This document shows positions 8,033 through 17,103 of a DNA stretch of 64,000 bases, in pieces. Source of the DNA: an uncultured bacterium (GTDB taxonomy: Bacteria; Cyanobacteriota; Vampirovibrionia; Gastranaerophilales; Gastranaerophilaceae). Below the pieces are notes generated by a model. That model had not been told where the DNA came from. It saw nothing but the letters and a program-made list of their open reading frames with translations, and did not search any database. Each line of letters opens with the position of its first letter. The first letter of the stretch is position 1. The stretch spans positions 1-64,000 of the forward strand of contig CASFYV010000016.1 of the NCBI GenBank assembly GCA_949298985.1, in the 5' to 3' direction. The position numbers and the translations under genes are program-made.

Positions 8033-9082
8033 ATGGGTATAGAAGAAATAAAAAAAGCCAAAGAAGAAGCAAAAAAAACAATAACGCGACCTAGTCAAAA
8101 GGTTGCAGCTCTTCTTATTGCTCTTGGACCAACTACGGCTTCTGAAATATTAAAAAATATAAAAGATGAAGATTTATTGGAACAAATAACTCTTGATATT
8201 GCTAATCTTGGTAAAATTTCAGATGAAGATTTAAACGATGTTTTATTAGAATTTAAAACCGTTTTTCAAGCAAAGAATTATATCGCCCAAGGTGGTGTTG
8301 GATATGCAAAACAATTGCTGGCTCAAACATATGGAGAACAAGAAGCTTCAAAACTTTTAGAAAAAGTAAATTCGATGGTTAACACAAATCCGTTTTATTT
8401 CTTAAATGAAGCAGACCCATCTCAGTTAGCAAATACATTTGCATCTGAAAACCCGCAGCTTTTGGCTTTAATACTCGCATATTTACGTCCTGAATTATCA
8501 GCTCAAGTTTTAGCATTTTTACCTCCGGACGTTCAGGCCGTTGTATCTATGAGAATTGCGGATATGACTCCTACTAATCCGGAAATATTATCAACTATTG
8601 AAGATATAGTAGAGCGTAAGTTCTCGGCATTACTTGTTCAAGATTTTTCAAATGCAGGCGGTGTTGAATCTTTAGCCAATATTCTTAACTGCTGTGATCG
8701 TGGTACTGAAAAGAATATTATGGAATGGCTTGATATTGAAAATCAAAAAATGGCTCAAGAAGTTCGTGATTTGATGTTTGTATTTGAAGATATTATTATT
8801 CTTGATGATAGAGCTATTCAAAGACTTCTTAGAGAAATTGATACTAAGCAGCTTGCTTTGGCTCTTAAAGGTACAAAAGAAGAAATTAAAGATAAGATAT
8901 TTAAAAATATGTCTGAGCGTGCTAAACAAATGCTTACCGACGATATGGAATATTTAGGACCTGTTAGAGCTAAAGAAGTTCAAGAAGCACAAACCAGCAT
9001 TGTTAATTCTATTAGAACTCTTGAAGCTACCGGTGAAATTACTATTACTAGGGCTAGTGTTGAGGATGAATTAATTGAGTAG
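8033..9082 (+). CDS. fliG: Flagellar motor switch protein FliG
   Basis: FliG is the rotor component that contacts the stator and sets torque and direction. The 349-residue protein has the expected N-terminal FliF-binding domain (SQKVAALLIALGPTTASEILKN), the central ARMM region with the NPQLLALILAYLRPE (EHPQ-like) motif, and the C-terminal torque helix region with charged residues (DDRAIQRLLREIDTKQLALALKG; MSERAKQMLTDDMEYLGPVR). The gene follows fliF by 15 nt and overlaps fliH by 8 nt. Length and motifs are normal, so a functional protein is expected. Confidence 0.96.
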   Translation: MGIEEIKKAKEEAKKTITRPSQKVAALLIALGPTTASEILKNIKDEDLLEQITLDIANLGKISDEDLNDVLLEFKTVFQAKNYIAQGGVGYAKQLLAQTYGEQEASKLLEKVNSMVNTNPFYFLNEADPSQLANTFASENPQLLALILAYLRPELSAQVLAFLPPDVQAVVSMRIADMTPTNPEILSTIEDIVERKFSALLVQDFSNAGGVESLANILNCCDRGTEKNIMEWLDIENQKMAQEVRDLMFVFEDIIILDDRAIQRLLREIDTKQLALALKGTKEEIKDKIFKNMSERAKQMLTDDMEYLGPVRAKEVQEAQTSIVNSIRTLEATGEITITRASVEDELIE

Positions 9083-9833
9083 TAATAGAATTAAAAGTGA
9101 TAATATTCAAGTTGGAGATAATTTTCTTTTGCCTATAGAACAGTCAAGAGTTACGGCTCAGCAGGCAAAAGTTCAAAAAATTATTGAAGAAACTGATGCT
9201 AAGGCTAAAGTTATTATAAGTAATGCTGAAAATAAAGCACAGGTTGTTTTGCAAACTGCAAATACTGAGGCTGAGAGAATTATTGAAGAAGCAAGAAAAA
9301 AAGCTCAACAAGAATACGAGCAGATAAAAAAACAAGCTTATGATGAGGGTTTTCAAAAAGGTCAGCAAGATGGTTTATATAAATTTCAAAATGATGCAGT
9401 AGAAGGGATTAAATCTTTAGAAGTTCTTGCGAGCAGTAATTTTGAGTTGAAAAAAAATATTATTGATTCGGCATCTCTTGATATTGTAGAATTAGTTTCA
9501 ATTATTACTGATAAAATTTGTCATGTAAAATTTGATAATGAGATTTTATATAATGTTACTTTAGAAGCTATAAAACAACTTAATGATAAAGAAAATATAA
9601 CAATTATTATTAATCCTAAATTAATTGATAATATCACAGAATTAATACCAAATTTTCGAGAAGAATTTCCTAAAATTGAGAGTTTAAAAATAATTGAAGA
9701 TAATTCATTGTCTCCTGACGGTGTGATTGTTGAAACTTTAAATTCAAGATTAGACTCAAGAATATCTTCACAAATTACAGAAATTACACAAAAAATGTTA
9801 ACTGGTGTAGATAATGAATTGGAACAAGAATAA
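9075..9833 (+). CDS. fliH: Flagellar export stator-like protein FliH
   Basis: FliH binds and restrains the export ATPase FliI beneath the MS ring. The 252-residue product has a long Ala/Glu/Lys-rich helix (about 25-100) resembling the F-ATPase b subunit, then the glycine-spaced AYDEGFQKGQQDG segment and the C-terminal delta-like domain (IVELVSIITDKICH...NPKLIDNI...DNSLSPDGVIVET). Translation starts at a TTG at 9075, inside the end of fliG, with GAGGA 8 nt upstream; no ATG or GTG fits better. The 8-nt overlap with fliG and 20-nt overlap with fliI indicate tight translational coupling. Confidence 0.88.
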   Translation: MSSNRIKSDNIQVGDNFLLPIEQSRVTAQQAKVQKIIEETDAKAKVIISNAENKAQVVLQTANTEAERIIEEARKKAQQEYEQIKKQAYDEGFQKGQQDGLYKFQNDAVEGIKSLEVLASSNFELKKNIIDSASLDIVELVSIITDKICHVKFDNEILYNVTLEAIKQLNDKENITIIINPKLIDNITELIPNFREEFPKIESLKIIEDNSLSPDGVIVETLNSRLDSRISSQITEITQKMLTGVDNELEQE

Positions 9834-11136
9834 GTATTTAGAAATTATAAAAAATACACAATCAATAAAAGAAGTTGGGAAAATTACCGAGATTATTGGT
9901 TTAACTATAGAATCTGATGGTCCAAAATCTTCAATAGGTGATTTATGTCATATTTATAATGATTATAATGAAACTCCAATAATGGCAGAAGTTGTTGGTT
10001 TTAAACGAGATAAAATTTTACTAATGCCATTAGGAAGTGCTGATGGTATTAGGCCTGGAGCTTTTGTTGTGAATACCGGTAGTGCGATGAAAATTGGAGT
10101 AGGAAAACAATTAATTGGAAGAGTTCTTGATGGTTTGGGAAACCCCATTGATACTTTGGGAGAAATTCGTTTTACAGAGTATCGTTCTACAAGAGCAGAA
10201 GCTATTAATCCTTTAAAAAGAAAAAGAATATCTGAACCTCTGAGTCTTGGGATAAAATCGATAGATGGTTTTGCTACATTAGGTAAAGGCCAAAGAATGG
10301 GTATTTTTGCAGGTTCAGGAGTCGGCAAAAGTACAACTATTGGTATGATGGCAAAAAACACTTCGGCTGATTTAAATGTTATTGCATTAATAGGAGAGCG
10401 TGGAAGAGAGGTTAAAGAATTTATTGAAGAAATTCTCGGGCCGGAAGGGATGAAACGTTCTATTGTTGTTGCAGCGACTTCTGAACAACCTTCTTTAGTA
10501 AAGATAAAAGCTGCTTTTGTAGCAACTTCTATTGCTGAATATTTTAGAGATAAAGGGTTAGATGTTTTATTTATGTTAGATAGTGTCACTCGTATTGCAA
10601 TGGCACAAAGAGAAGTAGGTTTAGCAATAGGAGAACCTCCTGCAACAAGAGGTTATACTCCATCTGTTTTTGCTTTAATGCCTAAATTAATGGAAAGAGC
10701 TGGAACTAATGAATTTGGTACTATCACAGGACTTTATACCGTTTTAGTTGAAGGGGATGATTTTAATGAACCGATTTCAGATACTGCTAGAAGTATTCTT
10801 GATGGGCATATTATGTTATCTAGAGATTTAGCTCATAAAAATCATTATCCGGCTGTGGATATTTTACAATCTTTAAGCCGTGTTATGGGCGATGTTACTT
10901 CTTCTGAACATAAAAAAGCGGCTGGAGTTATAAGAAATTTACTTGCTGTGCATAAAAAAAATGAAGATTTGATTAATATTGGGGCTTATGTTAAAGGCTC
11001 TGATCCTAGTTGTGATATGGCAATTGCTCTTATGGACAATATCAATAATTTTCTTTTACAATCTACTAATGATAAAATTAACTATGAGGATACTATTAAT
11101 CAATTGCTTCAATTAGGACAACTCGCAGGTGCTTAA
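9814..11136 (+). CDS. fliI: Flagellum-specific export ATPase FliI
   Basis: FliI is the hexameric ATPase that unfolds and delivers substrates to the flagellar type III export gate; it resembles F1-beta. The 440-residue protein has Walker A GSGVGKST (167-174), the Walker B strand LDVLFMLDSVTR, the GERGREVKEF block and EPPATRGYTPSVFALMPKLMERAG, all diagnostic for the FliI/SctN family. A fliJ gene does not follow; instead an intrinsic terminator closes the operon 12 nt after the stop. The gene overlaps fliH by 20 nt. Confidence 0.96.
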   Translation: MNWNKNKYLEIIKNTQSIKEVGKITEIIGLTIESDGPKSSIGDLCHIYNDYNETPIMAEVVGFKRDKILLMPLGSADGIRPGAFVVNTGSAMKIGVGKQLIGRVLDGLGNPIDTLGEIRFTEYRSTRAEAINPLKRKRISEPLSLGIKSIDGFATLGKGQRMGIFAGSGVGKSTTIGMMAKNTSADLNVIALIGERGREVKEFIEEILGPEGMKRSIVVAATSEQPSLVKIKAAFVATSIAEYFRDKGLDVLFMLDSVTRIAMAQREVGLAIGEPPATRGYTPSVFALMPKLMERAGTNEFGTITGLYTVLVEGDDFNEPISDTARSILDGHIMLSRDLAHKNHYPAVDILQSLSRVMGDVTSSEHKKAAGVIRNLLAVHKKNEDLINIGAYVKGSDPSCDMAIALMDNINNFLLQSTNDKINYEDTINQLLQLGQLAGA

Positions 11137-11147
11137 GTTTTCAAAAT

Positions 11148-11179
11148 AAAAAACGAGAGTTTTGTAACTCTCGTTTTTT
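11148..11179. terminator. Bidirectional terminator after fliI / rpmH
   Basis: AAAAACGAGAG-TTTTGTAA-CTCTCGTTTTT hairpin lies between the convergent fliI and rpmH genes, with A- and T-tracts on both flanks. Confidence 0.85.
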
Positions 11180-11199
11180 ATCAAAATAAACTTTTTAAA

Positions 11200-11352
11200 C
11201 TACGCTCTTTTGCTTCCAGTAATAGCAATTTGATGTCTTCCTTTTGCACGTCTTCTGTTTAATACTTCTTGTCCACCAGGAGTTGACATTCTTGCTCTGA
11301 AACCACTTACGTGTTGTCTTTTAATTTTTGTTCCTTCTAATGTACGTCTCAT
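11200..11352 (-). CDS. rpmH: 50S ribosomal protein L34
   Basis: A 50-residue protein translated from the minus strand that short-gene cut-offs miss. It begins MRRTLEGTKIKRQHVSGF and continues RARMSTPGGQEVLNRRRAKGRH, matching the universally conserved L34 pattern (KRT..G...KR.R..GFR.RM.T..GR.VL..RR.KGR..L). The N-terminal TLEGT is like cyanobacterial L34. GAAAAGGAAAT lies upstream of the ATG. L34 is normally the first gene of rpmH-rnpA-yidC next to dnaA/oriC; here it stands alone between convergent fliI and divergent proC, with no rnpA nearby. Confidence 0.95.
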   Translation of the reverse strand: MRRTLEGTKIKRQHVSGFRARMSTPGGQEVLNRRRAKGRHQIAITGSKRA

Positions 11353-11465
11353 TTTTCTATTTCCTTTTCAGCTAATTTTTCTTATAATATACTCATGTAA
11401 TCATGAACATGTATTCTAGTCAAATAATTGGTTAAGTTTGGTTAAGATAACAAAGGAGAGTTAAG

Positions 11466-12275
11466 ATGAATAAATACAAAATAGGGTTTATTGGTGCCGG
11501 TAAGATGGCTAGTGCAATTATTAAAGGGCTTATTAAAACAAATTTTTTAAATTCTGAAAATATTATTGCATCTCAAGTTGAAGATAATATTGATGAAAAA
11601 TCTAAAATTTTAGGTATAAAAGTAATTAATGATAATATTGAGATTGCTAAGAATTCTGAAATTATATTTATTGCAACAAAACCTAATCAAGTACAGGATG
11701 TTTTGGCTGAAATAAGTAAAGAAATTTCTTCTGACAAGCTTATTGTTTCTATTGCGGCAGGAGTAACAACTGAAAAACTTGAAAATAATCTTCCACAAAA
11801 CACCAGAGTAATAAGAGTTATGCCAAATACTCCAGCTCTTGTTGGTGAAGGTATGAGTGGTATGGTTGGTGGAAAATATGCTAAAGAAAAAGATTTAGAT
11901 TATATCCAAAAACTTTTATCAACAATTGGAAAATGTATTATTGTAGATAATGAATCTCAAATTGATATTGTAACGGCAATTTCAGGTTCTGGGCCAGCTT
12001 TTTATTATAAAGTTATTAATGAAATTGCACGTGCTGGAGAAAAATTAGGGCTTGATTATGATAAAGCTTTAATGTTAAGTATTCAAACCGCCATTGGTTC
12101 TGCTAAAATGGCTATGAATAGGGAAATTTCTATGGAAGAACTTATTTCCAATGTTGCAACAAAAGGTGGTTGTACTAGAGTTGGAGTTGATTGTATGGAT
12201 GAAAATAACACTCAAAAACTTTTCTTTGATGTTATAGAAAGTACAACCAAGAAAGCACACGAATTAGGCAAATAG
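11466..12275 (+). CDS. proC: Pyrroline-5-carboxylate reductase
   Basis: It makes proline by NAD(P)H-dependent reduction of 1-pyrroline-5-carboxylate. The 269-residue protein has the N-terminal Rossmann motif GFIGAGKMASAI, the RVMPNTPALVGEGM block and the C-terminal signature region SGSGPAFYYKVINE...KGGCTRVGV (GGxT-like). Length matches the family (265-275). A good AAAGGAGAG ribosome site precedes the start. It is monocistronic; its stop is one base away from the end of the convergent TPR gene. Confidence 0.95.
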   Translation: MNKYKIGFIGAGKMASAIIKGLIKTNFLNSENIIASQVEDNIDEKSKILGIKVINDNIEIAKNSEIIFIATKPNQVQDVLAEISKEISSDKLIVSIAAGVTTEKLENNLPQNTRVIRVMPNTPALVGEGMSGMVGGKYAKEKDLDYIQKLLSTIGKCIIVDNESQIDIVTAISGSGPAFYYKVINEIARAGEKLGLDYDKALMLSIQTAIGSAKMAMNREISMEELISNVATKGGCTRVGVDCMDENNTQKLFFDVIESTTKKAHELGK

Positions 12276-12276
12276 C

Positions 12277-13755
12277 CTAATTCGGTTGCATTTCTGATAA
12301 AATATCTTCGAAAACACCTTTCCAGTCGCCAATTTTGTGTTGATGGAACAGTTTTACGCAGTCATACCAGTCACATTTAGTTAAATCTGTGTGCCATCTC
12401 CAATTAACTTCGTAAGGTAGAATAATCCAGCAGGGCACGCCCATTGCTCCGGCTAGATGAGCTAGTGATGTGTCATTACAAATTACTAAATCTAAATTTG
12501 ATAATGCTGCTGCTGTTTGAGAAAAGTTAATCAAATCTTTACCGATATCAATAATGTTATTTTCTTTTAATTTTGAGATATCTTCACTTCCTTCAAATGT
12601 TTGAAACGAATAATATTGTGTATTTTCTACTTGCATTAGTGGTATAAATTCTTCGCTTGGAATAACTCTGTCCATGTCAAAATAAGTATTTCCTTGCCAT
12701 TTTATTCCAACCTTTATTTTATCGTTATTAAAATATTTTTCTTTATATTCTTTTGCAAGCTTTTCATCAGCTTTTAAGTATCCTTCCGGATAAGCAAAAA
12801 CTCTTTCTCCTTTAAGTTTTAACAAATACGGTAAACTCAAAAGAGGAGCGTGTACATCAAAATCTATATTTTGTTCAGGTATATATGTATCAATGATTTG
12901 ATCAACTCCTAAGGAATTTATCTTAAATATGGGAGTTAAAGGTTTTTGACAAAGCAAAATTAATTTTTTACAACGATTTGCAACAAGAGGCAAATATCTT
13001 GCAAACATAATTGTATCGCCAAAACCTGCTTCATAATATACCAAAAGAGTTTTGTTTTTTATATCTTCTCCTTGCCAAAGATTTTTTAAGGTGGCTTTAT
13101 TCGGATAACTTTTATTCTGTAAAGCTACCGCAGTATCTTTTGAAAATCTATTTTCAAAAAGCTTTAGTCCTTTATCATAATCTTTTAATCTCATATATGC
13201 TAAGCTTAAAAAATATTCGGTATCTTTGTCTTTAGGTCTTAATTTTTGACATATTTTTAACGCGGAGATTGCGTTTTTAACTTCACCTTCTATATTGTAA
13301 AGGTGAGCTAAATTGAACCATCCATCATAAGAAGTTGGATTTATTTTTAGAGCTTTGTCATAAAATAGTATTGCTTTTTTGTTATTTTTTAAATTTTTAT
13401 ACGCTAAAGCCAGATTGAATAGTAGAGAAAAATTTTGTGGAAATTTTTTCAATACTAATGTTTCATATGATGTAATTTGTTTATATAGTTTTGCTCTTAT
13501 GTATGCTTGAAATAGAGTTTCATAGAAATATTCATTTTCTTCTTTTTTTATAGCTTGTTCTATAAAATGAATAGCTGAAATTACGTCATTTTGTTGTAGT
13601 TTTAGAACACCAAGAAGGTTATATATTTCAGCATTTTCATTATTATTTTTTAAAATTTCATTATAAGCAACTTCTGCTTCTTCAAGCTTACCTTGTTGAT
13701 GTAGTGAAAAGCCTACATCAAATATTTTTTTTACCTCTTCATCCAACTTTGGCAT
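12277..13755 (-). CDS. TPR-repeat protein with C-terminal GT9/GT41-like glycosyltransferase domain
   Basis: A 492-residue protein with about five tetratricopeptide repeats in its first 220 residues (for example FSLHQQGKLEEAEVAYNEIL; WFNLAHLYNIEGEVKNAISAL) and a C-terminal domain resembling ADP-heptose/O-GlcNAc-type transferases. Recognisable pieces are YYEAGFGDTIMFARYLPL, VGIKWQGNTYFDMDRVIP, SNLDLVICNDTSLAHLAGAMG and LPYEVNWRWH. Such TPR-transferase fusions are common in bacteria with flagella or surface polysaccharide and often modify proteins, but the acceptor here is unknown. No signal peptide is present, so it acts in the cytoplasm. Possibly co-transcribed with lipA upstream (gap about 49 nt). 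Confidence 0.8.
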   Translation of the reverse strand: MPKLDEEVKKIFDVGFSLHQQGKLEEAEVAYNEILKNNNENAEIYNLLGVLKLQQNDVISAIHFIEQAIKKEENEYFYETLFQAYIRAKLYKQITSYETLVLKKFPQNFSLLFNLALAYKNLKNNKKAILFYDKALKINPTSYDGWFNLAHLYNIEGEVKNAISALKICQKLRPKDKDTEYFLSLAYMRLKDYDKGLKLFENRFSKDTAVALQNKSYPNKATLKNLWQGEDIKNKTLLVYYEAGFGDTIMFARYLPLVANRCKKLILLCQKPLTPIFKINSLGVDQIIDTYIPEQNIDFDVHAPLLSLPYLLKLKGERVFAYPEGYLKADEKLAKEYKEKYFNNDKIKVGIKWQGNTYFDMDRVIPSEEFIPLMQVENTQYYSFQTFEGSEDISKLKENNIIDIGKDLINFSQTAAALSNLDLVICNDTSLAHLAGAMGVPCWIILPYEVNWRWHTDLTKCDWYDCVKLFHQHKIGDWKGVFEDILSEMQPN

Positions 13756-13804
13756 AATATTCTCTCTTCTTTTTTACCAATAATATTTTAAATTGGATTT
13801 GAAA

Positions 13805-14656
13805 TTATTTCAAGGCTTGAAGCCAAGATTGCTTTGCTTGATAAGAACTTCTTACAAGTGGTGCTATTTGGTAATTTTTAAATCCGATTTTCTTAGCTAA
13901 ATTCTTTAAATTTTCAAATTCTTCCAGAGTGTAATATTTTTCAACTTTCAAATGTTCTTTAGATGGTTGAATGTATTGTCCTATTGTTAAAATATCAACT
14001 TTAGCATTTTTTAAATCTAAAAGAGTTTCTTCGATTTCGTTAATTGTTTCCCCAAGTCCTACCATCATTCCTGATTTTGTAATGATTGAAGAATTTTCTT
14101 TAATATATTTTAGAACATCAATGGAGCGTTGATAATTACCTTGAGGTCGTGCTGATTTAAAAAGAGTTTTTACTGTTTCAATATTATGATTAAATATTTC
14201 AGGCTTGGATTGTATTATTAAATCTAAGGCTTCTGTTTTTCCTTTAAAATCAGGAGTTAGAATTTCAATTTTTGCATTTGATATTTTTCTGATTTCTTGA
14301 ATACAGTTTTTAAAATGTTCAGCACCTCCATCCGTTAAATCATCTCTTGTAACAGAAGTAATTACTGCAAATTCGAGTTCTAATTCTTTGATAGCTTCTG
14401 CTATATGTTTTGGTTCATTTAAATCTAATGGTTCGGGTTTCGCAGTAGAAATATTACAATATCTGCAATTTCTGGTACAAACATTTCCCATAATTAAAAA
14501 TGTCGCTGTATTTTTTGAATAACATTCACTTTTGTTTGGACATCTTGCTCCGTCACATACTGTATTTAGGCATTTTGTTTTTAAAATTTTTCTGACAGTT
14601 TTGGTTTTTTCTGTATCAATTATTGGTCTTTTTAAATATTCAGGTAATCTTTGCAT
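13805..14656 (-). CDS. lipA: Lipoyl synthase
   Basis: A radical-SAM enzyme that inserts two sulfurs into protein-bound octanoyl groups to make lipoyl cofactor. The 283-residue protein contains both cysteine sets: the auxiliary-cluster motif CLNTVCDGARCPNKSEC (C-x4-C-x5-C pattern) near residues 29-45, and the radical-SAM CTRNCRYC. The C-terminal RSSY motif, whose Ser ligates the auxiliary cluster, is present in VRSSYQAKQ. Length is typical. Its presence implies lipoylated proteins (2-oxoacid dehydrogenase or glycine cleavage system) elsewhere in the genome. Confidence 0.96.
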   Translation of the reverse strand: MQRLPEYLKRPIIDTEKTKTVRKILKTKCLNTVCDGARCPNKSECYSKNTATFLIMGNVCTRNCRYCNISTAKPEPLDLNEPKHIAEAIKELELEFAVITSVTRDDLTDGGAEHFKNCIQEIRKISNAKIEILTPDFKGKTEALDLIIQSKPEIFNHNIETVKTLFKSARPQGNYQRSIDVLKYIKENSSIITKSGMMVGLGETINEIEETLLDLKNAKVDILTIGQYIQPSKEHLKVEKYYTLEEFENLKNLAKKIGFKNYQIAPLVRSSYQAKQSWLQALK

Positions 14657-14677
14657 TTTAATTTCACTTTCTTAAAA

Positions 14678-16348
14678 TTATGCAATTGGTAAATAAATTT
14701 TTACACAAAATCCGCATTCTTCATTTGAATATAATCTGATTTTACCGTTCATTCCTTCTACAAGTCCTTTAACGATAAATAGTCCTAAACCTGTGCCTCT
14801 GGTGGTTCTGGTTGTTTTATCATCAACTCGTGTGAATTTGTCAAATAAAGTTTTTAGTTTTTCTCTTGGTATAATATCATAATCATTTTTTACGCTTATG
14901 ACTAATTTTTCTCCATCAATTTCGTAATCTAGGGTAATTTTAGAATCCTCTTTTGAATATTTTATTGCATTTTCGATTAAATTAACAAATACTTGTTCTA
15001 ATCTATCATTATCAGCTAATACGGAAATTTTGCAATTTTCTATATTATTAATAATTTCTTTTTCGGCATCATTTTTTACCAGTATTATTGCATTTTCTAT
15101 TGTAGAAGCAATAGGTACATCTGTTATATCAAAATTTAATCTTGCTCCTTCAATATCAGGAATAACTAAAATATCCTCAATCATTCTTTTTAGACGTTCT
15201 GCTTGTTTCTTGATTATTTTTAAAGATTTCTGCTTCATTTCTTCATCAATTTCAATATCTTGTCTTAGAAGTCTAGAAGTATATCCTTGAATACTTGTTA
15301 GTGGAGTTCTGAATTCGTGACTGACTGTATCTACCATGTTGGAGCGAAATTCATTTAATTGACGAAGTTCTTTATTTTTCTTTTTAAGTTGAATATATGA
15401 TTTATGGATTTGTCCGACCATTTTGTTAAATTCAGTGCCGAGAAAAACAAGCTCAAATGGAGTAAATACATTTGTAAGAAGTCTTATTCTTCTTTCATAA
15501 TTTCCTTTTGAGATTGCAATTATAGCTTTAAATAATTGCCTAATATTTATATATAAATAATAAGTATAAAGTCCTACAACAAAGAAAACGGTAAGTATTG
15601 TGATGATAATAGAAAGAATTATTTTATCGCGGTTATAGTCAATTGCGTGTTTTCTAACATCTTCAGTAGTATTAACTATTATTAAAGCATTAGGAGATGA
15701 TTTTTTTAAATATACAAGAGGCTGGTTTTTTTTATCTCCATATACAATAGGTTTATCAGTTTCTAATTTTTTAGGAAGTTGAAAAATACTGTTTTGAAAA
15801 CCTATATCTGAATAATTACTTGATGCTACTAAATCATCATTATCTCCTGCTAAAACGTAAATTTGACGTTTATCATCTGATAATGTTTTAAACAAATTTT
15901 TTTGTAAATTTTTAATATTTAAGACTGCAACAAGATATCTTTCGTCTTTTAGTTTTCTTTTAAATACTGCATAATCATCTTTTAGATTATAAATATCGTA
16001 TTTTTCAAGTTCATTTTCGTTAACAATGGTTAATTCTTTGTAAAAAATCAAATTTTTAATAATACTATCTAAATATTTTTGTTCTTCTGAAGAACTGCCC
16101 AGATATTCTATAGTAGAAATAATTTGATTTAATTCATTGTTAATTGAATGTTCAAAAACATCAATTTCTTCTGATACGATATTCGCAATCATAATAGCTG
16201 CAGATCTTAATTGTGCTCTATTGGATTGTTGGTTAATATTACTAATAATAATTCCACTGACTGTCATTGGAATGAGGACAGCAAAAAATATAACAATAAT
16301 AATTTGTTCAGCTATTTTTAAACGCCTTTTACTAAAGAATTTTGACAT
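14678..16348 (-). CDS. Membrane sensor histidine kinase
   Basis: A 556-residue two-component kinase. Order: membrane helix about 14-36, an extracytoplasmic sensor domain of about 200 residues (Cache-like in size, not identified), second membrane helix about 243-266, HAMP region, phospho-acceptor His344 in DTVSHEFRTPLTSIQG, and the ATPase domain with NLIENAIKYS (N box) and RGTGLGLFIVKG (G2 box). I set the start at the ATG at 16348, preceded by GGAG at good spacing, rather than the TTG at 16363, which overlaps that site. It lies 4 nt behind its response regulator, so the pair forms an operon. The signal is unknown. Confidence 0.93.
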   Translation of the reverse strand: MSKFFSKRRLKIAEQIIIVIFFAVLIPMTVSGIIISNINQQSNRAQLRSAAIMIANIVSEEIDVFEHSINNELNQIISTIEYLGSSSEEQKYLDSIIKNLIFYKELTIVNENELEKYDIYNLKDDYAVFKRKLKDERYLVAVLNIKNLQKNLFKTLSDDKRQIYVLAGDNDDLVASSNYSDIGFQNSIFQLPKKLETDKPIVYGDKKNQPLVYLKKSSPNALIIVNTTEDVRKHAIDYNRDKIILSIIITILTVFFVVGLYTYYLYINIRQLFKAIIAISKGNYERRIRLLTNVFTPFELVFLGTEFNKMVGQIHKSYIQLKKKNKELRQLNEFRSNMVDTVSHEFRTPLTSIQGYTSRLLRQDIEIDEEMKQKSLKIIKKQAERLKRMIEDILVIPDIEGARLNFDITDVPIASTIENAIILVKNDAEKEIINNIENCKISVLADNDRLEQVFVNLIENAIKYSKEDSKITLDYEIDGEKLVISVKNDYDIIPREKLKTLFDKFTRVDDKTTRTTRGTGLGLFIVKGLVEGMNGKIRLYSNEECGFCVKIYLPIA

Positions 16349-16352
16349 ATAA

Positions 16353-17060
16353 TTATTCTCCAAAAGGTGTTAATTTATATCCGACATTAGTTACTGTATG
16401 AAGATATTTAGGATTTTTAGTATCCGGTTCGATTTTATTTCTTAAAGCACCTACGTGAACTCTAAGCATTCTGACATCTTCGTCGCTTGAATAACCCCAA
16501 ACTTCTTCTAATAAAGTCGCTAAAGTCACGGCTTTATTAAAATGCTGCATAAGACAATATAAAATTTCAAATTCTGTTGGAGTTAATTTCATTCTTTTAT
16601 TTAAAATAACTGTTTCTAAAGTATCAGGGAAAATTTCAATTTCACCTGCTTCGAGTATTTCATTAGAAGTAAAAGTTTCAACAGGAGGTTGGTTTCTTCT
16701 TAATAGTACTCTAATTCTTAAAAGGACTTCTTGAACATCAAAAGGCTTTACTAAATAATCATCAACTCCGCTGTCAAAACCAATTGTTTTGTCGTCAATT
16801 GTACCTTTGGCAGTTAGCATAAGAATTGGAACATTAATTTTTGCTTGTCTAATGTTTTTAGCCACGTCAAAACCGTTCATTTTAGGCATCATAACATCTA
16901 ATAGAATTAAATCATAACTATTATTAAGTGCTTTTGTTAAACCTTCCATTCCGTCTTTTGCTGTGTCGACGAAATATCCGCTTGATGAGATATCAAATTC
17001 TAATAAATCTCTTATTTCTGTATCATCGTCAACGATTAAAATTCTTTTTTTATCTGCCAT
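16353..17060 (-). CDS. OmpR/PhoB-family response regulator (RpaB-like)
   Basis: A 235-residue regulator with a receiver domain (acidic pocket DDD at 11-13, phospho-acceptor Asp55 in LILLDVMMPK, Thr in MLTAKG, Lys in DYLVKPF) and a C-terminal winged-helix DNA-binding domain (LTPTEFEILYCLMQHFNKAVT; GYSSDEDVRMLRVHVGALRNKIEP). All phosphotransfer residues are intact. Sequence style recalls cyanobacterial RpaB/RppA regulators, which is a resemblance only. It heads the operon with the histidine kinase 4 nt downstream. The adjoining murE, PBP2 and NagA-like genes make an envelope-stress role possible, but nothing here proves it. Confidence 0.94.
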   Translation of the reverse strand: MADKKRILIVDDDTEIRDLLEFDISSSGYFVDTAKDGMEGLTKALNNSYDLILLDVMMPKMNGFDVAKNIRQAKINVPILMLTAKGTIDDKTIGFDSGVDDYLVKPFDVQEVLLRIRVLLRRNQPPVETFTSNEILEAGEIEIFPDTLETVILNKRMKLTPTEFEILYCLMQHFNKAVTLATLLEEVWGYSSDEDVRMLRVHVGALRNKIEPDTKNPKYLHTVTNVGYKLTPFGE

Positions 17061-17103
17061 AAATACCCCTTAAACTTTTTAAATTATTATATTTTAATTT
17101 AAA

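Noticed and set aside
9963..10589. 208-codon minus-strand frame antisense to fliI
   Set aside because: Shadow of a highly conserved gene; no ribosome site, and fliI motifs are on the plus strand.
11353..11465. Replication origin next to rpmH
   Set aside because: No DnaA boxes (TTATCCACA-like), no dnaA or rnpA; rpmH alone is not evidence of oriC.
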